DNA of 64,000 bases from Bradyrhizobium sp. CIAT3101. Its GTDB lineage: Bacteria > Pseudomonadota > Alphaproteobacteria > Rhizobiales > Xanthobacteraceae. Of the stretch, positions 24,915-33,795 are shown one piece after another. Where the stretch lies: the NCBI RefSeq assembly GCF_029714945.1, contig NZ_CP121634.1, forward strand, positions 2,067,001 to 2,131,000, written 5' to 3'. The notes beneath the pieces were generated by a model. It ran no database searches, was not told the origin of the DNA, and saw only the letters and a program-made list of their open reading frames with translations. Numbering within the stretch: position 1 is the first letter of the stretch; each line of letters begins with the position of its first letter. The translations under genes and the position numbers were made by a program.

Positions 24915-25895
24915 ATGTCGGAGGCTGGAGCAGCCGAATTGTTGAATGCGATGGTGCCGCTGTTCAGGATCCGCCCCGTGATCGACGATTCCTGCAGGTT
25001 CGGCGGCAGCTGGGAGTCACTGCACGCGCCGAACGGCCGGGGATGGGCGCAATTCCACATGGTGACGCGCGGCGCCTGCGTGGTCGAGAGGCCAGGCCTG
25101 GGTCCGCAAAGGCTGGAGGCGGGCGATATTCTCCTGCTGCCGCACGGTGATAGTCATCTGGTGCGAAGCGAAGTGAGGGGCGCTGCAGGGCGGGTTTCGA
25201 TCGAGACTCGAAACGGTATCCGCCAGCGCACGATGGTGGATGCTGCGGTCGATACCGAGCTGCTCTGCGGCCGCTTCCTGTTCGAAACCTCGGACGAGAA
25301 TCCGCTGATCGCGGCTCTTCCCGACGAGATCATCCTGCGCACCGCAGGAGAGCCGTTGCTGGAAAGGTTTCGGCGCCTGTTGCTCGACATCCGCGAAGAG
25401 CTCGACGCAGCAAAGGCCGGATCGGAGATGGTCGCGGCCGATCTCGCCAGAGCCCTGTTCGTGATGATGCTCCGCGATCATCTGACGGAGCAGGCTTCCG
25501 GTAACGGGACGCTTTCGCTTCTGCAGGACCGTACGACGGCCCGCGTCGTGCTGGCGATCCTCGGTGATCTCGCCCGCGACTGGACGCTCGACGAGATGGC
25601 GGCGGTGGCCATCGCCTCGCGCGCAACGCTGGTGCGGGCCTTTCAGAAGCGCGCGGGCGTCGCGCCGATGACGTTCCTGTCCGATCTGCGACTGGCGATC
25701 GCGCGCAAACGGCTGGCCGGCACGTCCGATCCGATCGCGAAGATCGCGGATGAAATCGGGTACGCGTCCGAGAGCGCCCTCAGCAAAGCCATCATGCGCA
25801 AATACGGCATGCGACCCGGCGCGCTGAGAATGGAGCCGGGTGCCCAGCCGGTCGCGGTCAGCTCCGATACCAGCTCGCCACATTCCACGTCGTGA
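24915..25895 (+). CDS. AraC-family transcriptional regulator (cupin sensor type)
   Basis: A 326-residue regulator. The N-terminal half is a cupin-like ligand domain (WAQFHMVTRGACVVERP, LEAGDILLLPHGDSHLV). The C-terminal 100 residues hold the two helix-turn-helix motifs: WTLDEMAAVAIASRATLVRAFQKRAG and DPIAKIADEIGYASESALSKAIMRKYG. AAGGAG lies 6 bases before ATG 24915. It is transcribed away from the AhpD-like gene, its likely target. Its 3' end overlaps the 3' end of the peptide-binding-protein gene on the other strand by 38 bases. Confidence 0.92.
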   Translation: MSEAGAAELLNAMVPLFRIRPVIDDSCRFGGSWESLHAPNGRGWAQFHMVTRGACVVERPGLGPQRLEAGDILLLPHGDSHLVRSEVRGAAGRVSIETRNGIRQRTMVDAAVDTELLCGRFLFETSDENPLIAALPDEIILRTAGEPLLERFRRLLLDIREELDAAKAGSEMVAADLARALFVMMLRDHLTEQASGNGTLSLLQDRTTARVVLAILGDLARDWTLDEMAAVAIASRATLVRAFQKRAGVAPMTFLSDLRLAIARKRLAGTSDPIAKIADEIGYASESALSKAIMRKYGMRPGALRMEPGAQPVAVSSDTSSPHSTS

Positions 25896-27645
25896 CGTCC
25901 CACCCCGAGATGTCGGTCATGAGGTTGTTGACGGCGCCACCGACGATGTAGCGCGAGAGCAGCGGCAGGAACACGTTGGCCTCGCAGAAGATCTCATTGA
26001 CCTTGATCAGCAGCGCCGCGCGCTTGACCGGGTCGAGCTCCTGTTGCGCGGCCTTGTAGGCCTTGTCGGCCTCGGGATCGGACCAGCGCGAGACGTTGCG
26101 GCCGAGCCATTTGTTGTCCTTGTTGGCGATCTCCCAGGAGACGCACTGGTTCAGGAACCGCTCCGGATCGGGCTGCGGCATCGTCGTGTTGTACATCTCG
26201 ATGTCGCAATAGAATTTCGAATAGGTGTCGGGGTTGCCGACGTCGGAGGAGAAGAACACCGACGCGGTGACTGATTTGAGCTCGATCTCGATGCCGGCCT
26301 TCTGGCAGGCCTGCTTGATGATGGCCTGGGTCTTCTGCCGTGGCGCGTTGATCGAGGTCTGGAATACGTATTTGAGCTTCTTGCCGTCCTTCTCGCGGAT
26401 GCCGTCCGCGCCCATCTTCCAGCCGGCCTCGTCGAGGATCTTGTTCGCCTTGTCGATATTGAACTCGAAGTTCAGCTTGCTCGACTTGAACCGACCCGGC
26501 TGGTTGACGAAGCTTGCGGTTGCGACGGCACCGCGACCGTAGATGAATTTCTGGATCCCGTCGCGGTCGATCAGCAGGTTGAGCGCCCGGCGCACCGCCG
26601 GATCGGACAGCGTCGGATGCTTGGTCTTGGCGCTGGAGCGTTCGCTATCGACCTCGGTCCACGGGTCGGTCGTGTTGAGGATGATGAACTCGACGCCGCC
26701 GGATATTGTGAACTCCACCTTGCCTTTGCCACCGGTCTCCATGCGCTTGAGGATCTCGTCCTCCACCAGCAGGTTCCAGGCGTAGTCGTATTCCCCGGTC
26801 TGCAGCACGGCGCGCGCCGCGGAGACCGCATCGCCGCCACCCTTGATCTCGAACGTATCGAAATACGGCTGGTTCTTCACGTGATAGTCGGGATTGCGTT
26901 CGGCCCGGACCAGATCGCCTGGCTTGAACTCGACGAACTTGTACGGACCGGTGCCGACCGGCTTCAGATTACCCGGTGCATCGCGGGATTTCGCGCCGAT
27001 ATATTCGCCGAAATGATGCTTCGGCAGGATCTGGCCGACCGAGCCGACGAAGGGGTCGGCCCAGAACGGGGTCGGAGCCTTGAAGGTGACCTTGACGGTG
27101 TGGTCGTCGATCTTCTCGACCGTGATGTTCTGATAGGAGCCGGTGGTGTAGGCGGCAGTGGCGAGATCCGCGGCGTATTGCCAGGTGAAGACAACATCGT
27201 CGGCGCTGAAGGGCTTGCCGTCATGCCATCGCACGCCCTGCTTCAGTTTCCAGATCACGGTGGTGCCGTCGGCAGAGAGACCGCCATTCGTCTTGGTCGG
27301 CACCTCGGCGGCGAGGCAGGGGATGAGGTTGCCTTCCTTGTCCCAGCCGGCCAGCGGCTCGAAGAAGACGCGCGAGGCGACCTGGTCCTTGGTGCCGAGC
27401 GCGAAATGCGGATTGAGCAGCGTTGGAGCCTGCCAGAGCAGGAGCTTGAGCGGACCGCCGCCGCCGGCCTTGGTCGGCTTGTAGGCCAGCGTGGCATCCG
27501 CCATCGCCACGTCGTTCCAGAGCAGGATCTGGCTCGCGACCGGAGCTGCGATCCCGACCGCAGCCATGGTCCGGATGAACGCGCGTCGCGAGAGCGTGCC
27601 CTGCTGCACCTCGGCCACCAGGCCGCGGATGTCCTTGTCGTCCAT
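25858..27645 (-). CDS. Peptide/opine-type ABC transporter substrate-binding protein (SBP family 5)
   Basis: A 595-residue periplasmic binding protein. The N-terminus carries a twin-arginine-like signal (LSRRAFIRTMAAVGIAAPVASQ). Family-5 landmarks include LKQGVRWHDGKPFSADDVVFTWQYA, GTGPYKFVEFKPGD and VRRALNLLIDRDGIQKF. GGTGGAGG lies about 7 bases ahead of ATG 27645. Members bind oligopeptides, nickel chelates or opines. No permease or ATPase gene is adjacent, so this is an orphan or uses membrane components encoded elsewhere. A divergent AraC-family gene lies 160 bases upstream. Confidence 0.93.
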   Translation of the reverse strand: MDDKDIRGLVAEVQQGTLSRRAFIRTMAAVGIAAPVASQILLWNDVAMADATLAYKPTKAGGGGPLKLLLWQAPTLLNPHFALGTKDQVASRVFFEPLAGWDKEGNLIPCLAAEVPTKTNGGLSADGTTVIWKLKQGVRWHDGKPFSADDVVFTWQYAADLATAAYTTGSYQNITVEKIDDHTVKVTFKAPTPFWADPFVGSVGQILPKHHFGEYIGAKSRDAPGNLKPVGTGPYKFVEFKPGDLVRAERNPDYHVKNQPYFDTFEIKGGGDAVSAARAVLQTGEYDYAWNLLVEDEILKRMETGGKGKVEFTISGGVEFIILNTTDPWTEVDSERSSAKTKHPTLSDPAVRRALNLLIDRDGIQKFIYGRGAVATASFVNQPGRFKSSKLNFEFNIDKANKILDEAGWKMGADGIREKDGKKLKYVFQTSINAPRQKTQAIIKQACQKAGIEIELKSVTASVFFSSDVGNPDTYSKFYCDIEMYNTTMPQPDPERFLNQCVSWEIANKDNKWLGRNVSRWSDPEADKAYKAAQQELDPVKRAALLIKVNEIFCEANVFLPLLSRYIVGGAVNNLMTDISGWDVTTWNVASWYRS

Positions 27646-27685
27646 CAGATGACCTCCACCTCGCAGAAGAAAAGTCGTCGCCGGC

Positions 27686-27702
27686 CATGCAATTTACATG
27701 CA
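27686..27702. promoter_or_regulatory. Possible operator: CATGCA direct repeat
   Basis: Two copies of CATGCA spaced 11 bases apart (27686-27691 and 27697-27702), about one helical turn, in the gap between the divergent peptide-binding-protein and AraC-regulator genes. Direct repeats on one face are typical for AraC-family proteins; the match may still be chance. Confidence 0.3.
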
Positions 27703-27805
27703 CTGTAGCCCAGGATTTTGGCCCGCGTGGCGTCAAAGATGACGCAGGCGGTGGGCATGCAGGTCAAAGACTGCTAGGCTCGGGCCGTCAAATTTGGGCA
27801 TCGAC

Positions 27806-28681
27806 ATGCTGAGATCATTTGATCAGCTCCGCGGAACGGCAGATCCTGGTCGCCTGGTTGCTGCTGACAATGAGTACGCGGCCCTGGTCGGCAGCGGCGA
27901 ATACGCCATGCCGTGGCACTGGCATGATTGCCTGATGTTCATCCTGCCGAACCGCGGAACGATCGAGCTCAAGCACGAAGGCCAGCGCGCGGGGGCGTGG
28001 CTGTCTCAGGATCGCTTCGCGGTCGTGCCGCCCGACCGCGCGCACGAAACCAGGGCCGGCATCGGAGCGCACAGCCACATCGCCCTCTATGTCACCGGAC
28101 CGATCCTCGAGAGGTTTGAGAGGGAGATCGGCTCGCTGAGCGAATTCCGGAGGCGAACCCGTACGACCAGCTTCTTTCGCTGCACCTCAAGGCTGCGCGC
28201 CTTGCACGAACTATCGGCGCGCGGTGAAGGAGAGGCTTACGGCCAATCGCGCATTCGCCATGGCCTGTCCTCGGCGCTGCTGGTTCAATGCATCGCCGAA
28301 GTCATGGCGGGCGAGGTCGTGTCCGGCACCTCGCATCGCGAGCACGGCATGATGTTGATCGAGGACGTGAAGCAATATCTGACCCGGCATGTCGACCGGA
28401 CCATTCCGCTCGACACGCTCGAAGCACGTTTTGGCGTGTCGCGGCGACATATGAGCCGCTTGTTCCGGGAATTCACCGGTCTGTCGATCGGGGAATTCCA
28501 GCAGCGGGCGCGTCTCGACAGGGCCTGCGAGCTGCTCGCGGGAACCGATCTTCCCATCGGGGAGATCGCGTTCCGGGTCGGATTCGACAGCGGTGCCGCA
28601 CTCGCCCATGCGATGCGCCGGGCCGACGGCCGCTCGCCCAGCGAGGTCCGCAAGCGCATGGCCCGATCAATCAAACCTTAG
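27806..28681 (+). CDS. AraC-family transcriptional regulator
   Basis: A 291-residue regulator with an N-terminal cupin-like domain (MPWHWHDCLMFILPNRGTIEL, with metal-type histidines) and a C-terminal AraC DNA-binding domain: IPLDTLEARFGVSRRHMSRLFREFTG, then LPIGEIAFRVGFDSGAALAHAMRRADG. ATG 27806 is used; a TTG at 27794 is in frame. It faces away from the peptide-binding-protein gene and precedes phzF by about 100 bases, so it could control either side. Confidence 0.92.
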   Translation: MLRSFDQLRGTADPGRLVAADNEYAALVGSGEYAMPWHWHDCLMFILPNRGTIELKHEGQRAGAWLSQDRFAVVPPDRAHETRAGIGAHSHIALYVTGPILERFEREIGSLSEFRRRTRTTSFFRCTSRLRALHELSARGEGEAYGQSRIRHGLSSALLVQCIAEVMAGEVVSGTSHREHGMMLIEDVKQYLTRHVDRTIPLDTLEARFGVSRRHMSRLFREFTGLSIGEFQQRARLDRACELLAGTDLPIGEIAFRVGFDSGAALAHAMRRADGRSPSEVRKRMARSIKP

Positions 28682-28779
28682 GTCCCGTTCGGACACGCAT
28701 CCCGCCAGCGACGGTCATATTTTGACCGGCGTGAATTCTGCGTGACGGCTCGCAAGAGCCTAGCGCCCCGGGATGGGTG

Positions 28780-29682
28780 ATGAACAGTTCAAGACATCAG
28801 GTGCGATTCGTCCGCGTGTTCGCCGCGGGTCCCGACGGCGGCAATCCGGCGCCGATCGTCGTCGACGCAGCCGGAATGTCGGATGCGCAGATGCAGGACG
28901 TGGCGAGCTCCTACGGCCATGAAAGCGGATTCGTCCTGCCGGCGCCTTTGGCGTCGGATTGCGATTTCGAATTTCGCTTCTGGGTCCCCAACCACGAAAT
29001 GTCGATGTGCGGACATGCGACGGTGGGCGCCGTCTGGCTGCTCGCGCAGCTCGGCCGAGTGTCGGGCGATCACTTGAAGATCTCGACCAAGAGTGGCCGC
29101 GTCGAAGCGCGGATCCGGCGGGCGGCAGGACAGGACGTCTGCGTGGAGGTCTCGCAGCCCGCAGGCCATGTCGAGCCGCTGTCCGATACCGATCAGGTGA
29201 GAGCCGACATTGTCGAGGTCCTCGGCATCGGCTCCGACGACATCGCGCCGCTGCCGATCCAGAATGCGCGGACCAGCCGCGTGAAGACTCTCATTCCGCT
29301 GCGATCGGTATCGGTGCTCGACGGTTTGAACCCGAACTTCGACAGGATCGAGCGGCTGTGTTCCCGCATCGCCTCCACCGGACTCTATCCCTACGCGATC
29401 TCCGATCGGGAGCGGCAGGTCGTCGACGCGCGTCAGTTTCCGCGCTCGTCGGGGTATCCGGAAGATGCGGCGACCGGCATCGCGGCATCCGCCTTGTCGT
29501 TCGGCCTGCTGTCCAACGGTTTGGTCGAAGCCTCCGAGCGCGCGATCACGGTTCGCCAGGGTCGCGCGATGAAGCGTCCGTCTGAAATCCAGGTCCGCTT
29601 CAATCTCGATGATGGGCGCATCGACGGCTGCTGGCTCTCCGGCGTCGTACAGCCGACCGAATGCGAGAAAATTTCGACCTGA
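28780..29682 (+). CDS. PhzF-family isomerase/epimerase
   Basis: A 300-residue protein of the PhzF/DapF-like fold. Landmarks are GGNPAPIVVDAAG, GHESGFVLP with the catalytic Glu, CGHATVGAVWLLAQLG, and near the end FPRSSGYPEDAATGIAASALS, matching the family's EDPATGSA motif. Family members isomerise small carboxylic substrates; the exact reaction is unknown outside phenazine synthesis, and no other phenazine genes are here. It is the first gene of a run with a polar-amino-acid ABC transporter and an amide hydrolase (29-base gap to the next gene), so a role in modifying an imported amino-acid-like compound is likely. Confidence 0.9.
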   Translation: MNSSRHQVRFVRVFAAGPDGGNPAPIVVDAAGMSDAQMQDVASSYGHESGFVLPAPLASDCDFEFRFWVPNHEMSMCGHATVGAVWLLAQLGRVSGDHLKISTKSGRVEARIRRAAGQDVCVEVSQPAGHVEPLSDTDQVRADIVEVLGIGSDDIAPLPIQNARTSRVKTLIPLRSVSVLDGLNPNFDRIERLCSRIASTGLYPYAISDRERQVVDARQFPRSSGYPEDAATGIAASALSFGLLSNGLVEASERAITVRQGRAMKRPSEIQVRFNLDDGRIDGCWLSGVVQPTECEKIST

Positions 29683-29710
29683 CGAGCCGAACCCAGAACC
29701 CACCCGCGCC

Positions 29711-30475
29711 ATGGAGATGAAGGTGAAACGTCGCGATTTTATCAAGCTTGGCTTGATTGCCGCCCCCGCAATCTCGATGTCCTGGCCGGCCAGAGCCGAA
29801 GATGCCGAGCTTATCGTCGGCTCCAATGTCGGCAGCCCGCCCTTTGCCTTCAAGGATGGCGACGGCTATTCAGGCTTCGACATCGAAGTCTGGGCCGAGG
29901 TAGCGAAGGGGCTGAACCGCAAATGGCATGTGCAGCCGATGCAGTTCGGCGCGTTGATCCCCGCGTTGCAGACGAAGAACATCGACGCGATCGTCTCCCA
30001 GCTGTTCATCAAGCCGGAGCGTCAGAAGGTGATCGACTTCTCGGAGCCCTACTATCAGAGCGGCTTGGTTGCCATCACCGGAGCCGGCAACAACGCGATC
30101 AAGACGCCCGACGATCTCACGGGCAAGGCGATCGGCACCGAAACGGGAACGGTCGCCGTCGACTTCATCCGCGAGCACATCAAGGGCGCGAGCATCGAGC
30201 AGATGCCGACCATCAACAATGCCTTGCTGGCGCTCGAGGCGGGGCGGACGGATGCCGTCGTCTACGACGCGCCGGCCCTGATGTACTACGCCAACAATGC
30301 CGGAAAGGGCAAAGTCAGGGTGCTCCAGCCGAAGCTGGAAGGTCGCGACGTCGGCATTGGCTTCCAGAAGGGCAGCCCTCTGGTTGTGACGGCGAATGCG
30401 ACGCTCGCTGCCATGAAGGCCGACGGACGCCTGAAGGCGCTGCGCGAAAAATGGTTCGGGCCGGAAGCGACCTAA
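29711..30475 (+). CDS. Polar amino acid ABC transporter substrate-binding protein
   Basis: A 254-residue periplasmic binding protein of SBP family 3. The signal VKRRDFIKLGLIAAPAISMSWPARA has a twin-arginine motif. The binding fold shows LIVGSNVGSPPFAFKDGDGYSGFDIEVWAEVA, then DAIVSQLFIKPERQKVIDFSEPYYQSGL and a conserved GTETGTVAVDF. Family members bind amino acids such as glutamine, histidine, cystine or opines. It lies 19 bases before the permease gene. Confidence 0.93.
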   Translation: MEMKVKRRDFIKLGLIAAPAISMSWPARAEDAELIVGSNVGSPPFAFKDGDGYSGFDIEVWAEVAKGLNRKWHVQPMQFGALIPALQTKNIDAIVSQLFIKPERQKVIDFSEPYYQSGLVAITGAGNNAIKTPDDLTGKAIGTETGTVAVDFIREHIKGASIEQMPTINNALLALEAGRTDAVVYDAPALMYYANNAGKGKVRVLQPKLEGRDVGIGFQKGSPLVVTANATLAAMKADGRLKALREKWFGPEAT

Positions 30476-30494
30476 GGCGACGGATCCCCTTGCC

Positions 30495-31151
30495 ATGTCG
30501 TTCGATTGGACCGCGATCACGGCCGCCTTGCCCGAATTGCTGGAGGGCCTCGAGCTCACCATCCTGATCGCGATCGCAGGTCTGATCGGCGGTACGATCG
30601 TCGGCGTCGTGACTGCGGTTGGTCTCAATTATGGGAACTGGCTGGTCACCGCGCCGGCACAGGCCTACGTCGCCTTCATTCGCGGCACGCCCATCGTCGT
30701 CCAGGTGATGTTCGTCTATTTTGCCCTGCCGATCATGCTGGGCATCCGCTTGAGCTCGACCAGCGCGGCGATCATCACGCTGATCGTGAATTCGGGGGCC
30801 TACACTGCCGAGATCGTGCGGGGCGCGCTGGACAGCGTCCCTGCCGGGCTTCGCGAGGCTGGCCTTGCCATGGGCCTGAGCTTCCGCAAGGTCCTGGCTT
30901 ACGTGATCGCGCCGATCGCGTTTCGCCGTGCACTGCCCGCGATGGGCAATCAGGTCGTGGCCGTGGTCAAGGACACCTCGATCTTCCTCGTCATCGGCGT
31001 CGGCGAGCTGACCCGGCGAGGTCAGGAGATCATGTCGGAGAATTTTCGAGCGGTGGAGATCTGGACCGCAGTGGCGCTGATCTATCTCGTCGTGATCAGT
31101 CTGCTCGCCTACAGCCTTCGCTTCATCGAACGGAGATCGCGCCTGCCATGA
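30495..31151 (+). CDS. Polar amino acid ABC transporter permease
   Basis: A 218-residue HisM/GlnP-type permease with about five membrane spans, beginning at LTILIAIAGLIGGTIVGVVTAVGL. The EAA loop is VPAGLREAGLAMGLSFRKVLAYVIAPIAFRRALPAMGNQ. It probably forms a homodimer because only one permease gene is present. Its stop overlaps the ATPase start (ATGA at 31148-31151). Confidence 0.93.
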   Translation: MSFDWTAITAALPELLEGLELTILIAIAGLIGGTIVGVVTAVGLNYGNWLVTAPAQAYVAFIRGTPIVVQVMFVYFALPIMLGIRLSSTSAAIITLIVNSGAYTAEIVRGALDSVPAGLREAGLAMGLSFRKVLAYVIAPIAFRRALPAMGNQVVAVVKDTSIFLVIGVGELTRRGQEIMSENFRAVEIWTAVALIYLVVISLLAYSLRFIERRSRLP

Positions 31152-31876
31152 GCATGATCGAATTCAGGCAGGCGACCAAGCGATTTGGAGCGCACATCGT
31201 TCTGCACCCGCTCAATCTCGATATCGAGAGCGGCGAGGTCGCCGTGATCATCGGACCGTCGGGCTCCGGGAAATCGACCATGCTCCGTTGCATCAACGTT
31301 CTGGAGACGATCAGCGGCGGTGATCTCCGCGTCGATGATATCAGCGTGCTCGGCGCGTCGCGCGACATCAGGCGCATCCGGCTCGAGGCCGGCATGGTGT
31401 TCCAGCAGTTCAACCTGTTTCCAAATCTGACCGCGATCCAGAACGTCATGTTCGGGCCGATCCGGGCACGCGGCCGCACCAAGGCCGAGGCGCGCGAGAT
31501 CGCTGCGGCCCTGCTACAGAAGGTCGGGCTTGCCGAGCGCATGAACCATTATCCCTCGCAGCTTTCCGGCGGTCAGCAGCAGCGCGTCGCGATCGCGCGT
31601 GCGCTCGCTGTCGGGCCGAAGGTGATGCTGTTCGACGAGCCGACGTCGGCGCTCGACCCGGAATTGCGGCAGGAGGTGCTCAAGGTCATGCAGACCCTGG
31701 CGACCGAGGGCATGACCATGGTTGTCGTGACCCACGAGATGAGTTTCGCCAAGAGGGTTGGCTCGCGGTTGTTGTTTCTGGATGGAGGGCACCTCGTTCA
31801 CGACGGCAATCCCGCCGCGTTGCTGTCGGCGCCCCCGAGCGAGCGATTTCGCGACTTCCTCCAGCATATTGACTGA
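31148..31876 (+). CDS. Polar amino acid ABC transporter ATPase
   Basis: A 242-residue ATPase of the HisP/GlnQ type. Walker A GPSGSGKST, Q-loop MVFQQFNLFP, signature LSGGQQQR, Walker B VMLFDEPTSALD and H-loop VVVTHEM are all intact. It overlaps the permease gene by 4 bases and is followed after 24 bases by the amide-hydrolase gene, so all are likely one transcript. Confidence 0.95.
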   Translation: MSMIEFRQATKRFGAHIVLHPLNLDIESGEVAVIIGPSGSGKSTMLRCINVLETISGGDLRVDDISVLGASRDIRRIRLEAGMVFQQFNLFPNLTAIQNVMFGPIRARGRTKAEAREIAAALLQKVGLAERMNHYPSQLSGGQQQRVAIARALAVGPKVMLFDEPTSALDPELRQEVLKVMQTLATEGMTMVVVTHEMSFAKRVGSRLLFLDGGHLVHDGNPAALLSAPPSERFRDFLQHID

Positions 31877-31900
31877 TCCTCGACGGAGCTTCCACAGATC

Positions 31901-33139
31901 ATGTCGTCATCTGCCTTCGAGACCAGCTATGGTTTCCCCCGTAGCGATGTCCGACTGTCCAACTGGCGTCAGGCGCCCTGGAACGTCTGGTCGTTCCGCC
32001 ATGTCTGCGAGCTGATTCCGACCGCGCGCATCTCGGCGACGCCGGGTCTCGTCGAGGAGTCGCCCGTTGATGCCGAGGGCCTGCTCGGCGAGGAGCTCTC
32101 GGTCGGAGGCGAAAGAACGACTGTTGCAGATATTCTCCGGAGAACGTCGACCGACGCGCTCGTCGTGATGAAGTCCGGTCGCATCGTTGCTGATATCCAC
32201 GCGCCGAACTTCACGCTGCAATCGCGTCACATTCTCTTCTCCGCAAGCAAGTCGGTGACTTCGATCGTCGCAGGCGTCCTGCACGGCGACGGGCTGCTCG
32301 ATCTTGACCAGCAGGTGCCGCACTATGTGCCGGAGCTGAAATCATCCGCCTATGCGGATGCGCGCATCCGCGACGTTCTCGACATGCGGGTCAGCCTCGA
32401 TTTCGAAGAGACATATCAGGACCCGCGCGGCGATTTCGCGCGCTATCGCCGCGCCGGCTTGCTGGAGCCCGTCGCGCCCGGACAAGCTGCGGAAACGCTC
32501 ATTGAATTCCTGTCCTCGTTGAAGAAGGGGCCGGGGGATCACAATGGCTCCTTCCACTATGCATCCCCGAATTCCGACGTTCTGGGCCTGGTCGTCGAAC
32601 GCGCATCCGGCGAGCGTTTTGCGGATCTCGTCACGACGCGTCTTTGGCAACCGCTCGGAGCAAGGCAGGATGCCTATGTCACGGTCGATGCGGCCGGCTC
32701 GGCCCGGTCCGGTGGCGGCATCTGCATGAGTCCGCGCGATCTTGCGCGTGTCGGCGAGATGATGCGACTGGGCGGCGTCGCCAATGGGCGAAACATCGTC
32801 TCGCCGGAATGGGTGCGCGACACGGCGACAGGCACCCCTGCCGGAACGTGGAGCGCAGGCAAGCTCGCCGAATGGCTGCCGGGCGGATGCTATCGAAACA
32901 AATGGTACCAGAGGCGCACTGATGGCGACGCGTTCTTTGCTCTCGGCATTCACGGCCAATGGCTCTACGTCGATCCAGGCGCCGAGATGGTCGTCGCAAA
33001 ATTCTCGTCGCAGCCGGTCGCCGTTTGCAACGACACCAAACGGCTCAACCTTGCGCTCTTCGACGCGCTCGCGAGAATGGCGTGGGTGGGCAGCTTCTGC
33101 CGGGACGGTTTTGCCGGCGTGACGAAGCTGCCGGCATGA
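31901..33139 (+). CDS. NylB-like serine hydrolase (class C beta-lactamase fold)
   Basis: A 412-residue enzyme. The catalytic SxxK motif is FSASKS (Ser114, Lys117), the Tyr motif is FHYASPN (Tyr220), and the C-terminal motif is GIHGQWLYVDPGAEMVVAKFSSQP. The overall pattern, in particular ILFSASKSVTSIVAGVL and YASPNSDVLGLVVERASG, resembles 6-aminohexanoate-dimer hydrolase NylB and related carboxylesterases rather than true beta-lactamases. No signal peptide is visible, so it is cytoplasmic. Placed behind an amino-acid importer, it probably cleaves an imported amide or ester to release an amino acid; the substrate is inferred only from context. Confidence 0.88.
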   Translation: MSSSAFETSYGFPRSDVRLSNWRQAPWNVWSFRHVCELIPTARISATPGLVEESPVDAEGLLGEELSVGGERTTVADILRRTSTDALVVMKSGRIVADIHAPNFTLQSRHILFSASKSVTSIVAGVLHGDGLLDLDQQVPHYVPELKSSAYADARIRDVLDMRVSLDFEETYQDPRGDFARYRRAGLLEPVAPGQAAETLIEFLSSLKKGPGDHNGSFHYASPNSDVLGLVVERASGERFADLVTTRLWQPLGARQDAYVTVDAAGSARSGGGICMSPRDLARVGEMMRLGGVANGRNIVSPEWVRDTATGTPAGTWSAGKLAEWLPGGCYRNKWYQRRTDGDAFFALGIHGQWLYVDPGAEMVVAKFSSQPVAVCNDTKRLNLALFDALARMAWVGSFCRDGFAGVTKLPA

Positions 33140-33231
33140 ACTCGCGATAAGTGCTTGATGGCAAAGATGCTCTTGTCTGGCACGCCCATTGCACGCGGAA
33201 CGTGCGTTCGCAATGACAGTGGAGTTCGCGT

Positions 33232-33795
33232 ATGAGCGTCGGCAGCATGAGCAGCATCAGTGGTGGAAGCGCGACGAGTTCGTCGTCGTCCACCAGCCCT
33301 TCGAAATCGACTGTCGGTTCGCAGGGAGACGGCTCGACCTTCGCCTCGCTGATGCACGACGGCACGCCTTACGACGAGGTCAAGGTGAACCTGCCGAACG
33401 GAATGTCGGTCGGTATCGTCCATTTCGGCGGCGGCGGCTTCGACAGCAGTGCGCTCAAATCCATCGAGGATTTCGTCCAGCATTTCGCAAGTCAGCAGTT
33501 TTCGGGGGATTCGTCCTCCACGTCGAGCCAAACGCAGAATGACAACACTCCCGACACCGTCGGAATCGACAAGATTCATGTCGATCTCCCGAACGGGTTC
33601 TCGTTCGAGGTCATTCATTCTTCCGGCAATCAGGCATCGGACAGTGCCGCCGTGATGAAGGAGCTCACCGAGGCGGCCGAAGAGCTCACCGAGTCCTTCG
33701 CGCAATATTCGCCGGCATCACAGGCCACGTCCGCCTATGCCGCGCAGCAGGCAGCGTCATCCGATCGGACGAGCCAGGTCGACGCCCAGGGCTGA
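33232..33795 (+). CDS. Hypothetical Ser-rich protein with internal duplication
   Basis: A 187-residue protein I do not recognise. The N-terminus is a Ser/Thr/Gly low-complexity tail without a hydrophobic signal. Two related units follow: YDEVKVNLPNGMSVGIVHFG with a helix DSSALKSIEDFVQHFA (about residues 47-86), and IDKIHVDLPNGFSFEVIHSS with AAVMKELTEAAEELTESFA (about 112-156). The C-terminus is Ala/Ser/Gln-rich. A GTGGAG Shine-Dalgarno sequence precedes ATG 33232. The Ser-rich ends resemble appendage- or secretion-associated proteins; that is speculation. It stands alone between the hydrolase operon and the molybdoenzyme gene. Confidence 0.75.
   Translation: MSVGSMSSISGGSATSSSSSTSPSKSTVGSQGDGSTFASLMHDGTPYDEVKVNLPNGMSVGIVHFGGGGFDSSALKSIEDFVQHFASQQFSGDSSSTSSQTQNDNTPDTVGIDKIHVDLPNGFSFEVIHSSGNQASDSAAVMKELTEAAEELTESFAQYSPASQATSAYAAQQAASSDRTSQVDAQG

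Noticed and set aside
28780..29682. Phenazine biosynthesis locus from the PhzF-like gene
   Set aside because: No other phz genes are present; PhzF-fold proteins are widespread with other roles.
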